A stretch of DNA of 64,000 nt from an uncultured Prevotellaceae bacterium. GTDB taxonomy: Bacteria > Bacteroidota > Bacteroidia > Bacteroidales > Bacteroidaceae. The stretch is taken from the NCBI GenBank assembly GCA_902774815.1, contig CACYJV010000005.1, forward strand, positions 124,001-188,000, in the 5' to 3' direction. Made by a program: the position numbers and the translations under genes. Below are positions 43,619 through 52,844 of this stretch, piece by piece (position 1 is the stretch's first letter; each line of letters opens with the position of its first letter). Under the pieces are notes generated by a model. The model was given only the letters and a program-made list of their open reading frames with translations, searched no databases and had not been told where the DNA came from.

Positions 43619-44889
43619 ATCAATTTCCTTATTTCAGAAAGAGCTTTTTCTGATGTGTTTGTGTGGTTCTTAAGTGCAAACTCAACTTTTCTTTTATTCA
43701 TTGAACAAATCATCTCAGGATGGTCCACGAGATATACTAATTTCTCATCCATCTCATTGACGTCTGTAATAATGTAGCCCAATTGATTGTCCGACAGATA
43801 ATCAATTGATGCAATTTCTTTGGGTCCGATTGCGAGAATAGCAGCCGTTGACTGCATACAGTCAATGATCTTTGTGGAAAACGATAACCGGGTAGAAAGA
43901 ATACTTCTTTTTTCAAAAGACTCTATAAACAATGCCATGTCAGCTTTGTCCATTTCTTCACAAACCTCAGAATATGGTTTGCATCCTAAGAATACGCTGT
44001 TCTTCTTATCATCCAAATACAACAACGAATCCTGTGAGGGTGTTGTATTAGAATATATCTTCAGAAATAAGCGGTTCGACGCACTATTGTTTACTTTATC
44101 AATAGCTTTTACGAAACTAACCATAATATCCTCCCGACCGAAAAGCAAATTGCCTGCATAGACTATAGTCAAAGGCTTTCCAACGGTCTTATCTTCATCT
44201 AAACGAATTTGCTTACACTCCTTGAAAAAGGGCACAAATTCCTTTCTAAAAATGGACGAATACTCTTTGCACAACTGAAGAGAACCACCAAACAAAAGTG
44301 ACGAGGATTCAATTGACTTTTTGAAGCGCTTTCTGAGTAAACTCTCATAAAAGAAGCCTAAAGGGTTCTTTGACTTCCTTCCGTACATATCGTCCGCCCA
44401 ATACATCACTATCTTTGCTCCTGTTACTTTCTGGCAAAAACTAAGCATCCAATGCATATACAGATTATAATGACCATGCATATAGATAATATCAGGAGCA
44501 AAGTTCCTTACAAACTCTTTTAGTCTTTTGCTCTTCCATACAGGGACCGCCCAAATCAGTTCACGCAAAAAGAGGAGGACTGTGTTACGATGTTTCTTTA
44601 AGAAGGCATAACCACCTTTATTCGGCACAGTTCCTTTTCTTTGCCTGGCTAAATCGTTATTTACTACGCGCCCACATTTGTTTGGCGTGAATATGTTCTT
44701 TATGATATCTGACTCTGTAACATTAAAATAACGATGACAAATTGTATTGTCAATTTCTTCGTTCCGGCAATAAACATTCGCGACCTCGTCATTATTTCCC
44801 AATTTAGAGAAAAGGTTCGAAATGGTGTTGCCTGTTGAATTGGAAAGATTCCAGGCATTGAGAGTAATAACAAGTATTTTCACGTTCAA
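43615..44889 (-). CDS. Glycosyltransferase, GT4-like (GT-B fold)
   Basis: 424 residues. MHGHYNLYMHWMLSF in the N-terminal half, TIVYAGNLLFGREDI at the start of the C-terminal domain, and a degenerate E...K-type site (FIESFEKRSILSTRLSFSTKIIDCM) place it in the GT4 superfamily, but no donor is predictable. It overlaps the pyruvyltransferase by 4 bases. Strong AT bias compared with the housekeeping genes suggests recent acquisition with its neighbours. Confidence 0.8.
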   Translation of the reverse strand: MNVKILVITLNAWNLSNSTGNTISNLFSKLGNNDEVANVYCRNEEIDNTICHRYFNVTESDIIKNIFTPNKCGRVVNNDLARQRKGTVPNKGGYAFLKKHRNTVLLFLRELIWAVPVWKSKRLKEFVRNFAPDIIYMHGHYNLYMHWMLSFCQKVTGAKIVMYWADDMYGRKSKNPLGFFYESLLRKRFKKSIESSSLLFGGSLQLCKEYSSIFRKEFVPFFKECKQIRLDEDKTVGKPLTIVYAGNLLFGREDIMVSFVKAIDKVNNSASNRLFLKIYSNTTPSQDSLLYLDDKKNSVFLGCKPYSEVCEEMDKADMALFIESFEKRSILSTRLSFSTKIIDCMQSTAAILAIGPKEIASIDYLSDNQLGYIITDVNEMDEKLVYLVDHPEMICSMNKRKVEFALKNHTNTSEKALSEIRKLI

Positions 44890-44927
44890 AAATAATTGAG
44901 TATAAAGGGAATCGTTAAAACGAACAG

Positions 44928-46037
44928 CTATTGCCAGAAGAAGTAATATGTAATTCCCCCTCCTCCGGCCAATGTCAAAAAGGATAGTGCACCAATTGCG
45001 ATTGCATAGACTGCACCACTATTTTTCTTTCCGAAAGCACAGTCAATAGCGAAAGGCACTAACAATGCAAGAAATAGGTGATAATAAAGCGAGATTCTAA
45101 TCATCGAACCATTACTGATAATCAGTGGAGCAAAGAAGGTGAGAAGTGGTGCCATAACATAGAAGATTCGGACATTTCGGTTGGCTAACAAGTCCTTGTT
45201 CTTGATGGCTAAGAGAGTGAACAGTGACAATGCTTCTATCAAGAAAATGAAAGTCTCCGAACCTCCTTGAACGGCATTTGCACCATATTCGGCGTATTTT
45301 TCCATACCAACAGTGTTCCCCATAAACTGAATCGTCTGATTTGGGAAAGCAAGAACTACGGGGAACACTATAAAGCAGATGGCGTGCAACACCTTTAAAA
45401 GGCTTGGTTTCAAATTAAACCAGATAGCCAGAAGTGGCAGGGCGAATAGCAATGACGAGAAGTGAATGGTCATGCCGATTAGGAAGAAGATGATTGCCCT
45501 TATCCGCTTCTTGTCGATAACCGCCAACATTGCCATTAGGTCGAAACCCAGAGAGAACATCTGGCGGGCACCACCAAGGAAAAAAATCTGAACTAGAGAA
45601 ATGTAGAATACGAAAGCAAACATAATCTGGCTCGATTTTGTACAATAGCGGTAAAGAATGATTCCAAACGGCACAAAAAAAAGCAAGTCGGCTATCAAAG
45701 AGTAAATCCAGAACTCGTGAGTAAACAAACTGATTAGCTTATTCAGTGCAACAAATCCCACGTCATAGTCATCGGCTCCGGCAAAATAACGCAGATAGAA
45801 GAGCCGCTGGAACTCGTTCCAATCCATATCGAAGACCTGTTCAAAATAACCCCTATAATTAAGCGTATCGATATTATAAGTATTCGTCATATACTCCGGA
45901 CTTCTCAAAGCTGCCACGAGCAAGAGTGCCACACTACATACTAATATATAGTTACGACGACTTCGCCGGATATCATTCCAAGAGAATAGTAATCCCAAAA
46001 TGATAACAAACGGGATTAATATCAAGTTTATATGCAT
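44928..46037 (-). CDS. EpsG-family O-antigen/capsule polymerase (Wzy-like)
   Basis: 369 residues with about ten hydrophobic segments, a large loop with YNIDTLNYRGYFEQVFDMDW near the N-terminus, and GGARQMFSLGFDLMAM (the family's RQxxS-like signature). It probably polymerises lipid-linked repeat units at the periplasmic face. It is the only polymerase candidate in the locus and lies between glycosyltransferases and near the flippase. Confidence 0.86.
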   Translation of the reverse strand: MHINLILIPFVIILGLLFSWNDIRRSRRNYILVCSVALLLVAALRSPEYMTNTYNIDTLNYRGYFEQVFDMDWNEFQRLFYLRYFAGADDYDVGFVALNKLISLFTHEFWIYSLIADLLFFVPFGIILYRYCTKSSQIMFAFVFYISLVQIFFLGGARQMFSLGFDLMAMLAVIDKKRIRAIIFFLIGMTIHFSSLLFALPLLAIWFNLKPSLLKVLHAICFIVFPVVLAFPNQTIQFMGNTVGMEKYAEYGANAVQGGSETFIFLIEALSLFTLLAIKNKDLLANRNVRIFYVMAPLLTFFAPLIISNGSMIRISLYYHLFLALLVPFAIDCAFGKKNSGAVYAIAIGALSFLTLAGGGGITYYFFWQ

Positions 46038-46048
46038 AGTTGTATTTG

Positions 46049-47329
46049 TTACCCTCTATTCTTTTGATTAAAATCTCTTAAACAATTATAATAAGTACTA
46101 ACGTAGTCCTCAACTATCTCCTTGTTCGTAATACGTTCATTGGTAGTATGCAAACAATTTTCACGTAATAAATTTGCGTATTCAGGGTTCTCAACCAAAC
46201 GTAACATATTTTGAGCCATTGCTTTGTGATTCCCCATCTCTGAAAGTAGAACGCATTCACGCTTTTTGTTTAGGTTGGGAGTGGCTGGAGTTATAGTTGA
46301 GACTACTGGAAGACCACAAGCCATTGATTCACGAATAGTCCCCGACACAAGATCTATCTTCAATGGGAGCAACGCAAAACGAGATTTTCTAATTTGGCGC
46401 ATAACATCATCGTGAGTAGTTAATTTTCCCTCAAACGTGACATTATCACCTATTCCCAATTCTGAAATTCTATGGTCAAGGCTACTTTTCAACTCCGAAG
46501 AATAACCGCCAATTATATCAAGTGTTATATCGGGTTTATCTTTATAAGCAACCCCAAACGCTTCTATTGCAAGATCAGCAGCTTTGCTTATGTCTGCTGC
46601 AAAATACACAAAGTCAAATTCTTTCTTTACTTCTTCTTGAATAACTGGTTCCGATAGTGCAAGAGAGGTGTCAACGAAGATCGCATCAGGTTTTATTTCT
46701 TTGGCAATTATCTCACGGAAACGTGTCACTTGTGTCCCGATATAGTCGGCACGCATTAAGATTCGTTTTTCCATTTCGCTATTATAAGCGTACTCCTTCT
46801 CAGAAACGCCACAACTTGCTTTAAAACGTGGGTCGTTAACCAGCGTTTGCAATTGTGCTATGACGGGAATATCCTTTGGGATATCAAGAACAGACATAGA
46901 ATGGAACTTATTTTCAATGCCTATAACATGGACAATATCAGGTTGTATCTTATTTATCAACCGTGCAATGGTTTTGCGATTTTTGGGAAAGGATTTCTCC
47001 GATCTTAGATTCAGCTTACGTTTTATCTTCTCGGTAATGATATCCGATTCGTGCCAAAATACATGGTAGAATATGCCAGAATCCTCAAACTCATGTATTT
47101 TTGCGATTCCACTATGAGGGACAACAACATGGAGCTCAACTTTATCCGTATAATGTTTCATTTCCGCTAATGCATTCGTATCCCACACGGCATAATCCAC
47201 ATGTTGCTTCATCCCCAGCGCTCTTCTCAACATATTTCCCCAATACCACCAAGAGAAGGACAAGTGACTACGAATGCTCTTATTTGAAAAAGCACATAAC
47301 CAAACTATTTTAATCTTCTTATTATTCAT
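46049..47329 (-). CDS. Glycosyltransferase family 4 (second GT-B)
   Basis: 426 residues: IKIVWLCAFSNKSIRSHL at the N-terminus, PDIVHVIGIENKFHS, GNVTFEGKLTTHDDV-like segment (here GDNVTFEGKLTTHDDVM) and SRFALLPLKIDLVSGTIRESMACGLPVV with the ExxACGLP donor site. It probably adds one sugar of the repeat unit. Its start overlaps the wzx stop by 8 bases. Confidence 0.86.
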   Translation of the reverse strand: MNNKKIKIVWLCAFSNKSIRSHLSFSWWYWGNMLRRALGMKQHVDYAVWDTNALAEMKHYTDKVELHVVVPHSGIAKIHEFEDSGIFYHVFWHESDIITEKIKRKLNLRSEKSFPKNRKTIARLINKIQPDIVHVIGIENKFHSMSVLDIPKDIPVIAQLQTLVNDPRFKASCGVSEKEYAYNSEMEKRILMRADYIGTQVTRFREIIAKEIKPDAIFVDTSLALSEPVIQEEVKKEFDFVYFAADISKAADLAIEAFGVAYKDKPDITLDIIGGYSSELKSSLDHRISELGIGDNVTFEGKLTTHDDVMRQIRKSRFALLPLKIDLVSGTIRESMACGLPVVSTITPATPNLNKKRECVLLSEMGNHKAMAQNMLRLVENPEYANLLRENCLHTTNERITNKEIVEDYVSTYYNCLRDFNQKNRG

Positions 47330-48824
47330 TTAAGTGAAATTGTAAAAGAATTAGCTTTTTTTCATCCTCATTAAGAAGGAACTTATATGCAATTATGAAA
47401 TACACAAGTGTGTAAGCCACTATGAATGTAAAGAGAGTGAACCAACTATCAATAACTAGATAATGCTTTACAATAAATGCCAAAATTGTAAGTCCAAGCA
47501 ATAATGGTATTATGCGTCCATGACACTCTCGAAAAAAACGTCCTATTTCCAAATGAAGCGTGCGGCTATAGAATATATTGAGCCAGACTTGATTGAGAGT
47601 CATAGCCAAGCAGAATGCCAATGCACATCCAACGGCACCAAGCGAAGAAGCCAGTAGCAGGGAACCTACTAGGCTCAAACCCGAAGAAACAAATGTAAGC
47701 GATGCTGTGAAGCGTACCTTATTTTCAGCATAGACAACATCGTTGGCTATGTGTTGAGTGAGCGACACGATATTAAAAGCTGTAAGCAACAAAACTACAT
47801 AATAGCTATTACTAAACTTGTCGCCCACCCATAAATGAAGGAACTCACTACCTACAAGCCAGAAACCCATGATGATGAGGCCTATGATGTAGAGTTGTAT
47901 ACGTCCCACACGAATCATAAGGTTAGTTAACTCCTTGCCTCCGTTTTCTGCGTGGAGCATACGTGTCACCTTAGGTAAAAACAGCCCGTTAAGTGCTGAA
48001 GATAGCGTGTAGGTCATTGCTTCAATAGTCATTCCCAACGCAAAAATAGAGATTTCTGTTGTATTTGCAAGAATGCCCAAAATTGTGGGAATCAAAGTAA
48101 GCCGGAAACGCTGCGCCATGCTGGTCATAAAAACCCAACCAGAGAAAGACAACAGCCCTTTCATTTCCTTCTTGTCAAAATAGGACCAATTGATCTTTAC
48201 ACGTGACTTGTATTTGAATATAAGATACTTGAAAAGTTGAGAAAGGAAACCGACTGCGCCCGTTATAAACACCAGCTCATATACTCCACCATCAAGAAGT
48301 AACGCGATGACAATTAAGACAACTGTTCCTACTTTATGGAACATGTCCATCAGCTTATTCTCAACAAAATACTCATACGCCATCATGGCTCCATTCATAG
48401 GGTGCCATACAAAGGATAGTACACTAAAGCAACCAGCTATGACGTATAAGACTTTTAGTTTTTCTATTTCCTCAGGTGTCAATCCTGTGAAAATATCCTT
48501 GATGAAGAAATAACATACAAGAAGTGTCAAGAAAATAACGGCATCTATACATAGATATACCTTGGTGGTCAGCCCAAGCATATTCTCCACTTTTTTTTGA
48601 TTGCCTTCTGCGCGATACTTCGCAATGAAGCGCGTGATAGCTCCAGAGAGGCCAAAATCGATGATAAAATAGCTGATAAAGGTACCCACCAGACTATAGA
48701 GTCCATAGTCCGACACTCCTATCTGCCGTATCATCCACGGCGTATAGAAGAAGGTAATTGCAATATTCAAGAATATAGCAATATAGGAAATTATTGCACC
48801 TTTAGCAATTTGACCTTTAACCAT
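47322..48824 (-). CDS. wzx: Wzx-type polysaccharide flippase
   Basis: 500 residues with about 12-14 membrane segments, a MATE/MOP-superfamily lipid-linked oligosaccharide flippase: GAIISYIAIFLNIAITFFYT, the typical VSDYGLYSLVGTFISYFIIDFGLSGAI early helices and RFRLTLIPTILGILA. It moves repeat units to the periplasm for the polymerase. It overlaps the upstream GT2 gene by 34 bases. Confidence 0.93.
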   Translation of the reverse strand: MVKGQIAKGAIISYIAIFLNIAITFFYTPWMIRQIGVSDYGLYSLVGTFISYFIIDFGLSGAITRFIAKYRAEGNQKKVENMLGLTTKVYLCIDAVIFLTLLVCYFFIKDIFTGLTPEEIEKLKVLYVIAGCFSVLSFVWHPMNGAMMAYEYFVENKLMDMFHKVGTVVLIVIALLLDGGVYELVFITGAVGFLSQLFKYLIFKYKSRVKINWSYFDKKEMKGLLSFSGWVFMTSMAQRFRLTLIPTILGILANTTEISIFALGMTIEAMTYTLSSALNGLFLPKVTRMLHAENGGKELTNLMIRVGRIQLYIIGLIIMGFWLVGSEFLHLWVGDKFSNSYYVVLLLTAFNIVSLTQHIANDVVYAENKVRFTASLTFVSSGLSLVGSLLLASSLGAVGCALAFCLAMTLNQVWLNIFYSRTLHLEIGRFFRECHGRIIPLLLGLTILAFIVKHYLVIDSWFTLFTFIVAYTLVYFIIAYKFLLNEDEKKLILLQFHLNE

Positions 48825-49795
48825 TTGCTTTTTTTATTTGCAACGGGAATACATCCTGTCAGTTTATAGCATAGGAACGTAACGGCTGCCCTAACATATG
48901 ATTTCGTTGAAGTTTTGTAACGTTGATAAAACCTCTCAAGGACAATAGGATTAAATAAATCCTCTACTATAAGCGGCGAGAAATGCTCATCTTTGTCAAT
49001 TGGAAGGGTTGAATACTTCTTAAATGCTTCCGGGGAACCGCCATGCGTTCCAGTGCCATCCCATCCCCAGTTTCTTACTTTGTTGACTTTGGGGAAAACA
49101 CACCATTTTTCATCTTTAGGCAACAAAGAGACCAACATATCAAAATGGAAAGTATTAAGCGCGACCTGATATAGCATAGAAGAATACCTTTTAACTTTCT
49201 TTTTGAACACATCAGCCACGTTCGCCTTTTTTACACTATTTAACAAAAACAAGCGGTTTTCTAACTTTGTTATTTTGCTATATCTATTAAACCACGAACC
49301 ATATCCCCATGCATTAAAAATAGTATTCAACTTGTACACATTGTTTTTTATGTCATTTGTATCAATATCCTTACAACTGCAAATAGCAAAAACAGACATG
49401 TCATCTTTATATGTCTCTAATCCCCAATTCAAATATTCTAAAAAGTTGGTAGAAAACTCGTTATCATCTTCTGTGAAAATATATCTATCAGATATTTTAC
49501 TTAAGTCTTTTAAGATCAATTCATAATTACCATCTTGTTTACATATTCCATAATTGGATGAGCGTCTTATAACAAAAAGATGACTAAAACCATGTTCAGA
49601 TTCCTTTTCCGTAAGATATGAATTAATCATTTCCCAACCTACACGATAACATTCTGACGGAGGATAATCCAATGCGACATACACGTCTGTGTATTCAGCT
49701 CCTGTACAATGTTCAAGGGATTCCAAGCATCTTTTAAAATGCTCAAATCTATTTAGCGTAGGGATTATTACTGGTGCATATTTGTTATCTTTCAT
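48791..49795 (-). CDS. Glycosyltransferase family 2-like protein
   Basis: 334 residues. The GT-A start YAPVIIPTLNRFEHFKRCLES is followed by VYVALDYP, and the metal-binding DXD-like site is in RYIFTEDDNEFSTNFLEYLN. NWGWDGTGTH near the C-terminus resembles the acceptor-side motif of GT2 capsule enzymes. Donor unknown. It ends inside the wzx start region and overlaps the acyltransferase stop by 11 bases. Confidence 0.85.
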   Translation of the reverse strand: MKDNKYAPVIIPTLNRFEHFKRCLESLEHCTGAEYTDVYVALDYPPSECYRVGWEMINSYLTEKESEHGFSHLFVIRRSSNYGICKQDGNYELILKDLSKISDRYIFTEDDNEFSTNFLEYLNWGLETYKDDMSVFAICSCKDIDTNDIKNNVYKLNTIFNAWGYGSWFNRYSKITKLENRLFLLNSVKKANVADVFKKKVKRYSSMLYQVALNTFHFDMLVSLLPKDEKWCVFPKVNKVRNWGWDGTGTHGGSPEAFKKYSTLPIDKDEHFSPLIVEDLFNPIVLERFYQRYKTSTKSYVRAAVTFLCYKLTGCIPVANKKSKWLKVKLLKVQ

Positions 49796-50351
49796 TGTGA
49801 ATCTGCAGTAAGTTCAACAATTGTTTACTTCTCTCTCGATGAAATCTTGCTGGCGTGCCGAAATAGATGCCCCAGGGGGCCAAGTCTTCCCTCACAAGTG
49901 AGGCGGCTCCGACAACGGCTCCTTCTGAAATGGTCAAATTAGGGAACACCAAACAGTGGGCTCCAATTTGAACAAACTTACCAAGATGTACCAATCCTCC
50001 CGTGACATTTGTAGTACCCTCTGGACTCATCGGACCAATCATATAATCACCACCGAAATCATCCATTGCTGAATACACAGTGCTCCTTGCCGAGATACCA
50101 GAGTAGTCATCTATAGTAATCCCCATTGCCCCGTAAAGCGCGACATAAGCTGAAATATGAATATTACTCCCCAGAGTAATTTTACCCGATAGAATGCAGT
50201 AGTCGTCTATGCGGACGTTGTTACCTATGGTCATCTCCGATGCACCATAGAATCTGGCATATCTGCTTATTAAACAGCCGTTCCCTATGGTTTTGAAGCC
50301 AATTTCTGCAAGCTCAGCATCCGACAAAAAGGAGGATGTCTTGGTACTCAT
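49785..50351 (-). CDS. Left-handed beta-helix acyltransferase (hexapeptide repeat)
   Basis: 188 residues from ATG 50351 (MSTKTSSFLSDAEL). Repeated [LIV]-G-x-x-x-x units (IGNGCLISRYARFYGASEMT, IGNNVRIDDYCILSG, LGSNIHISAYVALYGAMGIT, IGAHCLVFPNLTISEGAVVGA) build the beta-helix, and the C-terminal APWGIYFGTPARF is typical. It probably transfers an acetyl (or other acyl) group to the amino sugar made by the adjacent aminotransferase, with which it overlaps by 4 bases (TDP/UDP-4-amino-sugar N-acetyltransferase-like pairing). Confidence 0.88.
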   Translation of the reverse strand: MSTKTSSFLSDAELAEIGFKTIGNGCLISRYARFYGASEMTIGNNVRIDDYCILSGKITLGSNIHISAYVALYGAMGITIDDYSGISARSTVYSAMDDFGGDYMIGPMSPEGTTNVTGGLVHLGKFVQIGAHCLVFPNLTISEGAVVGAASLVREDLAPWGIYFGTPARFHRERSKQLLNLLQIHNER

Positions 50352-51451
50352 TTTAAGATACAATTAAGAGTTCTTTCAATATCCTCATCCGTCAACTGGT
50401 GATGCATTGGCAGACAGATGACCTCATTGGCAATGCGAGTGGCTACAGGAAGATTGTCCGGTGCCGCAGAGGGAAGACCACGATACGTGCTGAAGGTGCT
50501 TATAAGCGGGAAGAAATAACGACGCCCCAAAACACCTTGCTCCCTCATCTCGAAGTAGAGTTGGTCGCGGGTTTTGCCGTATTCCTCTGCTTTGACGAAG
50601 ATGGGGAAATAGCTGTAATTGTGACGAACATCGGGCATATCATCAAAGAAACGGATGCCAGGGACGTTACGCAGGGCTTCACGATATTTGATGGCTACCA
50701 GATGGCGCTTCTCGATGGCTGCATCCACCTGTTTGAGATTCAACAGTCCGTAGGCAGCACGCACTTCATCCATTTTACTGTTGATGCCAGGAGCTACTAC
50801 CTCGGTTTCTCCGGCGAAGCCGAAGTTTTTTAGGTAGTCGATGCGCTTTTTGGTTTGCTCGTCGTGCATCACGAGGGCTCCACCTTCGAGGGTGTTATAG
50901 ACCTTGGTGGCGTGGAAGCTAAGAGTGGACATATCGCCACGGTTCAGCACGCTCTCGCCGTTCACCTCAACGCCGAAGGCATGAGCTGCATCGTAGATGA
51001 CCTTCAGACCATACTTGTCGGCAATGGCTTGGATAGCATCCATATTCACAGGCTTGCCATAGCAATGCACTGGCATAATGGCGGTAGTTTTGGGTGTGAT
51101 GGCAGCTTCTATCTTCTCGGGGTCTATGCCGCAGGTACTCTCCTCTATATCCACGAACACGGGACGACAGCCGTTCCACCAGATGCTGTGGGTGGTGGCA
51201 ACAAAGCTGTAAGGTGTAGTGATGACCTCACCTGTGATGCGGAGTGCCTGCAGGGCTGTCAGCAGCGGCAGGGTGCCGTTAGTAAAAAGGCTTATATAAG
51301 GAACCTTTAAATAATCACATAAAGCTTTCTCCAACTGAATATGGAACTGTCCCATATTAGTTATCCACTTGCTTTTCCATATCTCCTTGAGCATCTCATT
51401 AAACTCGTCGAGATTGGGAAGCAAGGGCGAGGTAACGGTAATCTGATTCAT
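50348..51451 (-). CDS. DegT/DnrJ/EryC1/StrS-type sugar aminotransferase (copy B)
   Basis: 367 residues, PLP-dependent. The Schiff-base Lys is K183 in SFHATKVYNTLEGGAL, with LFTNGTLPLLTALQAL and VIYDAAHAFGVEVNG. The FHATK context and length match VioA/FdtB-type 4-keto-6-deoxy-hexose aminotransferases. Coupled to the acyltransferase gene, it suggests production of an N-acylated 4-amino- or 3-amino-6-deoxyhexose. The keto-sugar supplier may be the RfbA-RfbB pathway elsewhere, since only an rfbA relic is seen nearby. Confidence 0.92.
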   Translation of the reverse strand: MNQITVTSPLLPNLDEFNEMLKEIWKSKWITNMGQFHIQLEKALCDYLKVPYISLFTNGTLPLLTALQALRITGEVITTPYSFVATTHSIWWNGCRPVFVDIEESTCGIDPEKIEAAITPKTTAIMPVHCYGKPVNMDAIQAIADKYGLKVIYDAAHAFGVEVNGESVLNRGDMSTLSFHATKVYNTLEGGALVMHDEQTKKRIDYLKNFGFAGETEVVAPGINSKMDEVRAAYGLLNLKQVDAAIEKRHLVAIKYREALRNVPGIRFFDDMPDVRHNYSYFPIFVKAEEYGKTRDQLYFEMREQGVLGRRYFFPLISTFSTYRGLPSAAPDNLPVATRIANEVICLPMHHQLTDEDIERTLNCILK

Positions 51452-51462
51452 ATAATTATATT

Positions 51463-52602
51463 TTAACTATTTGTCAAACGTAAGAAGAAGCGATCCGCTT
51501 TGTCAGATAGCTTTTCATCGTACCATCTGAAAAACCACATCTCCAATGTTGCTATCCGAAGCTGATCTATTAGATTGCATACTACAAAAACTGCTATAAC
51601 AACTCCAACACTAAAGAGCACAAGTTGTCCCAAAGGCAATGAATAGTGACCTACACAATCCACAAAGTCTTTCCACAACCAGGTTCGCATAGCCGGTGAA
51701 TTGGCGTGAATCAGCAAGACGCCAAACGTGGCAGCTCCGAAAGCATTGATAATCTTGCTAAAATTAATCTTCAAGTTTTTGAACCATAGGAACGAACACA
51801 CTGCGATCACAACAGCGAAGAATTTGTGGCAATCACTCATGAACCAATACAAGGCATTAAACCTCCACAAGAAAAGCACACTGGCTACTGCAACAAGTAT
51901 TGAAAGTAATGTTAACCATCCCCACAAGGATTTTTTCTCGAATATAGGCGCAGGATACATCCTAAAATAAGATGCCATCAAGAAGATGATTCCAAACCAA
52001 GTGATGTAGTTGTACGATAAGCCAAACGTAGGGATTGAACCACACAAAGTATAGCAAGAAAGTAACAGTATTAGCAACAACTGATGTTGGCGTCGTGTCA
52101 TATTGTGAACTAAAATAGACCAAAATGGTATCGTCAGGTAGAATACGATGAAACAACTGACAAAATCATTCTTGAACTCCCAGAAAGGCATTATTAGTTT
52201 TACGGCTCTCAGTGCACTAAAGGATTCATATCCTGTTATGAGGAACACTATGTATATAAGAATCTTGTAAAAGTAGATTTCCAAGAATAGCTTTAGAAAC
52301 TTTCTTATTGTTATTATGCTCTGACACATAAAATACCCCGTAATCATCATAAAGCAATTGATGCCTGTCTTCCCGAACATTCCAAATAGCCATAAGAACC
52401 CGCTTTTCAGAGAGAAACCATTAGTGAATAATGGACCATCCGGAAGCGTCAACCCAGAACTGACCACATAGTGATGAGCAACAATCATCAGCATACAGAT
52501 AATGCGGTACAGCTCAAGATTAGAACTACGTGGCGGTTTTGCAGATTGCTTTACTTGATTATCAGCTCTTTCATATAGGAGGGGATGGACGGTAAATGCC
52601 AT
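51463..52602 (-). CDS. Membrane acyltransferase (acyltransferase family 3, OafA/NodX-like)
   Basis: 379 residues with about ten membrane helices; N-terminal NLELYRIICMLMIVAHHYVV carries the R...HH motif of the family. It O-acetylates a sugar in the polymer or its lipid-linked unit. The gene starts after a 240-bp relic region and its stop is 11 bases before the aminotransferase B start. Confidence 0.88.
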   Translation of the reverse strand: MAFTVHPLLYERADNQVKQSAKPPRSSNLELYRIICMLMIVAHHYVVSSGLTLPDGPLFTNGFSLKSGFLWLFGMFGKTGINCFMMITGYFMCQSIITIRKFLKLFLEIYFYKILIYIVFLITGYESFSALRAVKLIMPFWEFKNDFVSCFIVFYLTIPFWSILVHNMTRRQHQLLLILLLSCYTLCGSIPTFGLSYNYITWFGIIFLMASYFRMYPAPIFEKKSLWGWLTLLSILVAVASVLFLWRFNALYWFMSDCHKFFAVVIAVCSFLWFKNLKINFSKIINAFGAATFGVLLIHANSPAMRTWLWKDFVDCVGHYSLPLGQLVLFSVGVVIAVFVVCNLIDQLRIATLEMWFFRWYDEKLSDKADRFFLRLTNS

Positions 52603-52639
52603 ATTATCAGCGCGTTATATCAATTCCTTATTCTAATTC

Positions 52640-52786
52640 TTATTTCTCCAACTCTTTGTCACGAAAGAAATTGGAGTTGGTCTCTTCTTTCATCTCATCA
52701 ATAACCTTCAGCAAGTACTGCCCATACTGGTTCTTCAACATCGGCCTGGCCAACTCGCGCATCTTGTCTTCGCTAATCCAGCCCAA
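52640..52786 (-). pseudogene. 3' fragment of glucose-1-phosphate thymidylyltransferase (rfbA relic)
   Basis: The minus strand encodes [20 protein letters not shown], then [15 protein letters not shown] and the stop TAA at 52642-52640, the characteristic C-terminus of RfbA. Nothing of its catalytic N-terminus is present; the frame ends abruptly at the junction around 52777-52787. Confidence 0.8.
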
Positions 52787-52842
52787 TCAGTATGCTCTCC
52801 AAAAAGGCACAAACGGCCAGGAACAAATAATTCAATTGCCAT
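52777..52842 (-). pseudogene. 5' fragment of a GHMP-family sugar kinase
   Basis: ATG 52842, two bases after the nucleotidyltransferase stop, starts [20 protein letters not shown], the N-terminus of GHMP sugar kinases (motif [13 protein letters not shown]). After AG the frame enters the rfbA relic out of phase and stops after about 13 more codons. The kinase gene was therefore the natural next gene of the operon before a deletion. Confidence 0.8.
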
Positions 52843-52844
52843 AG

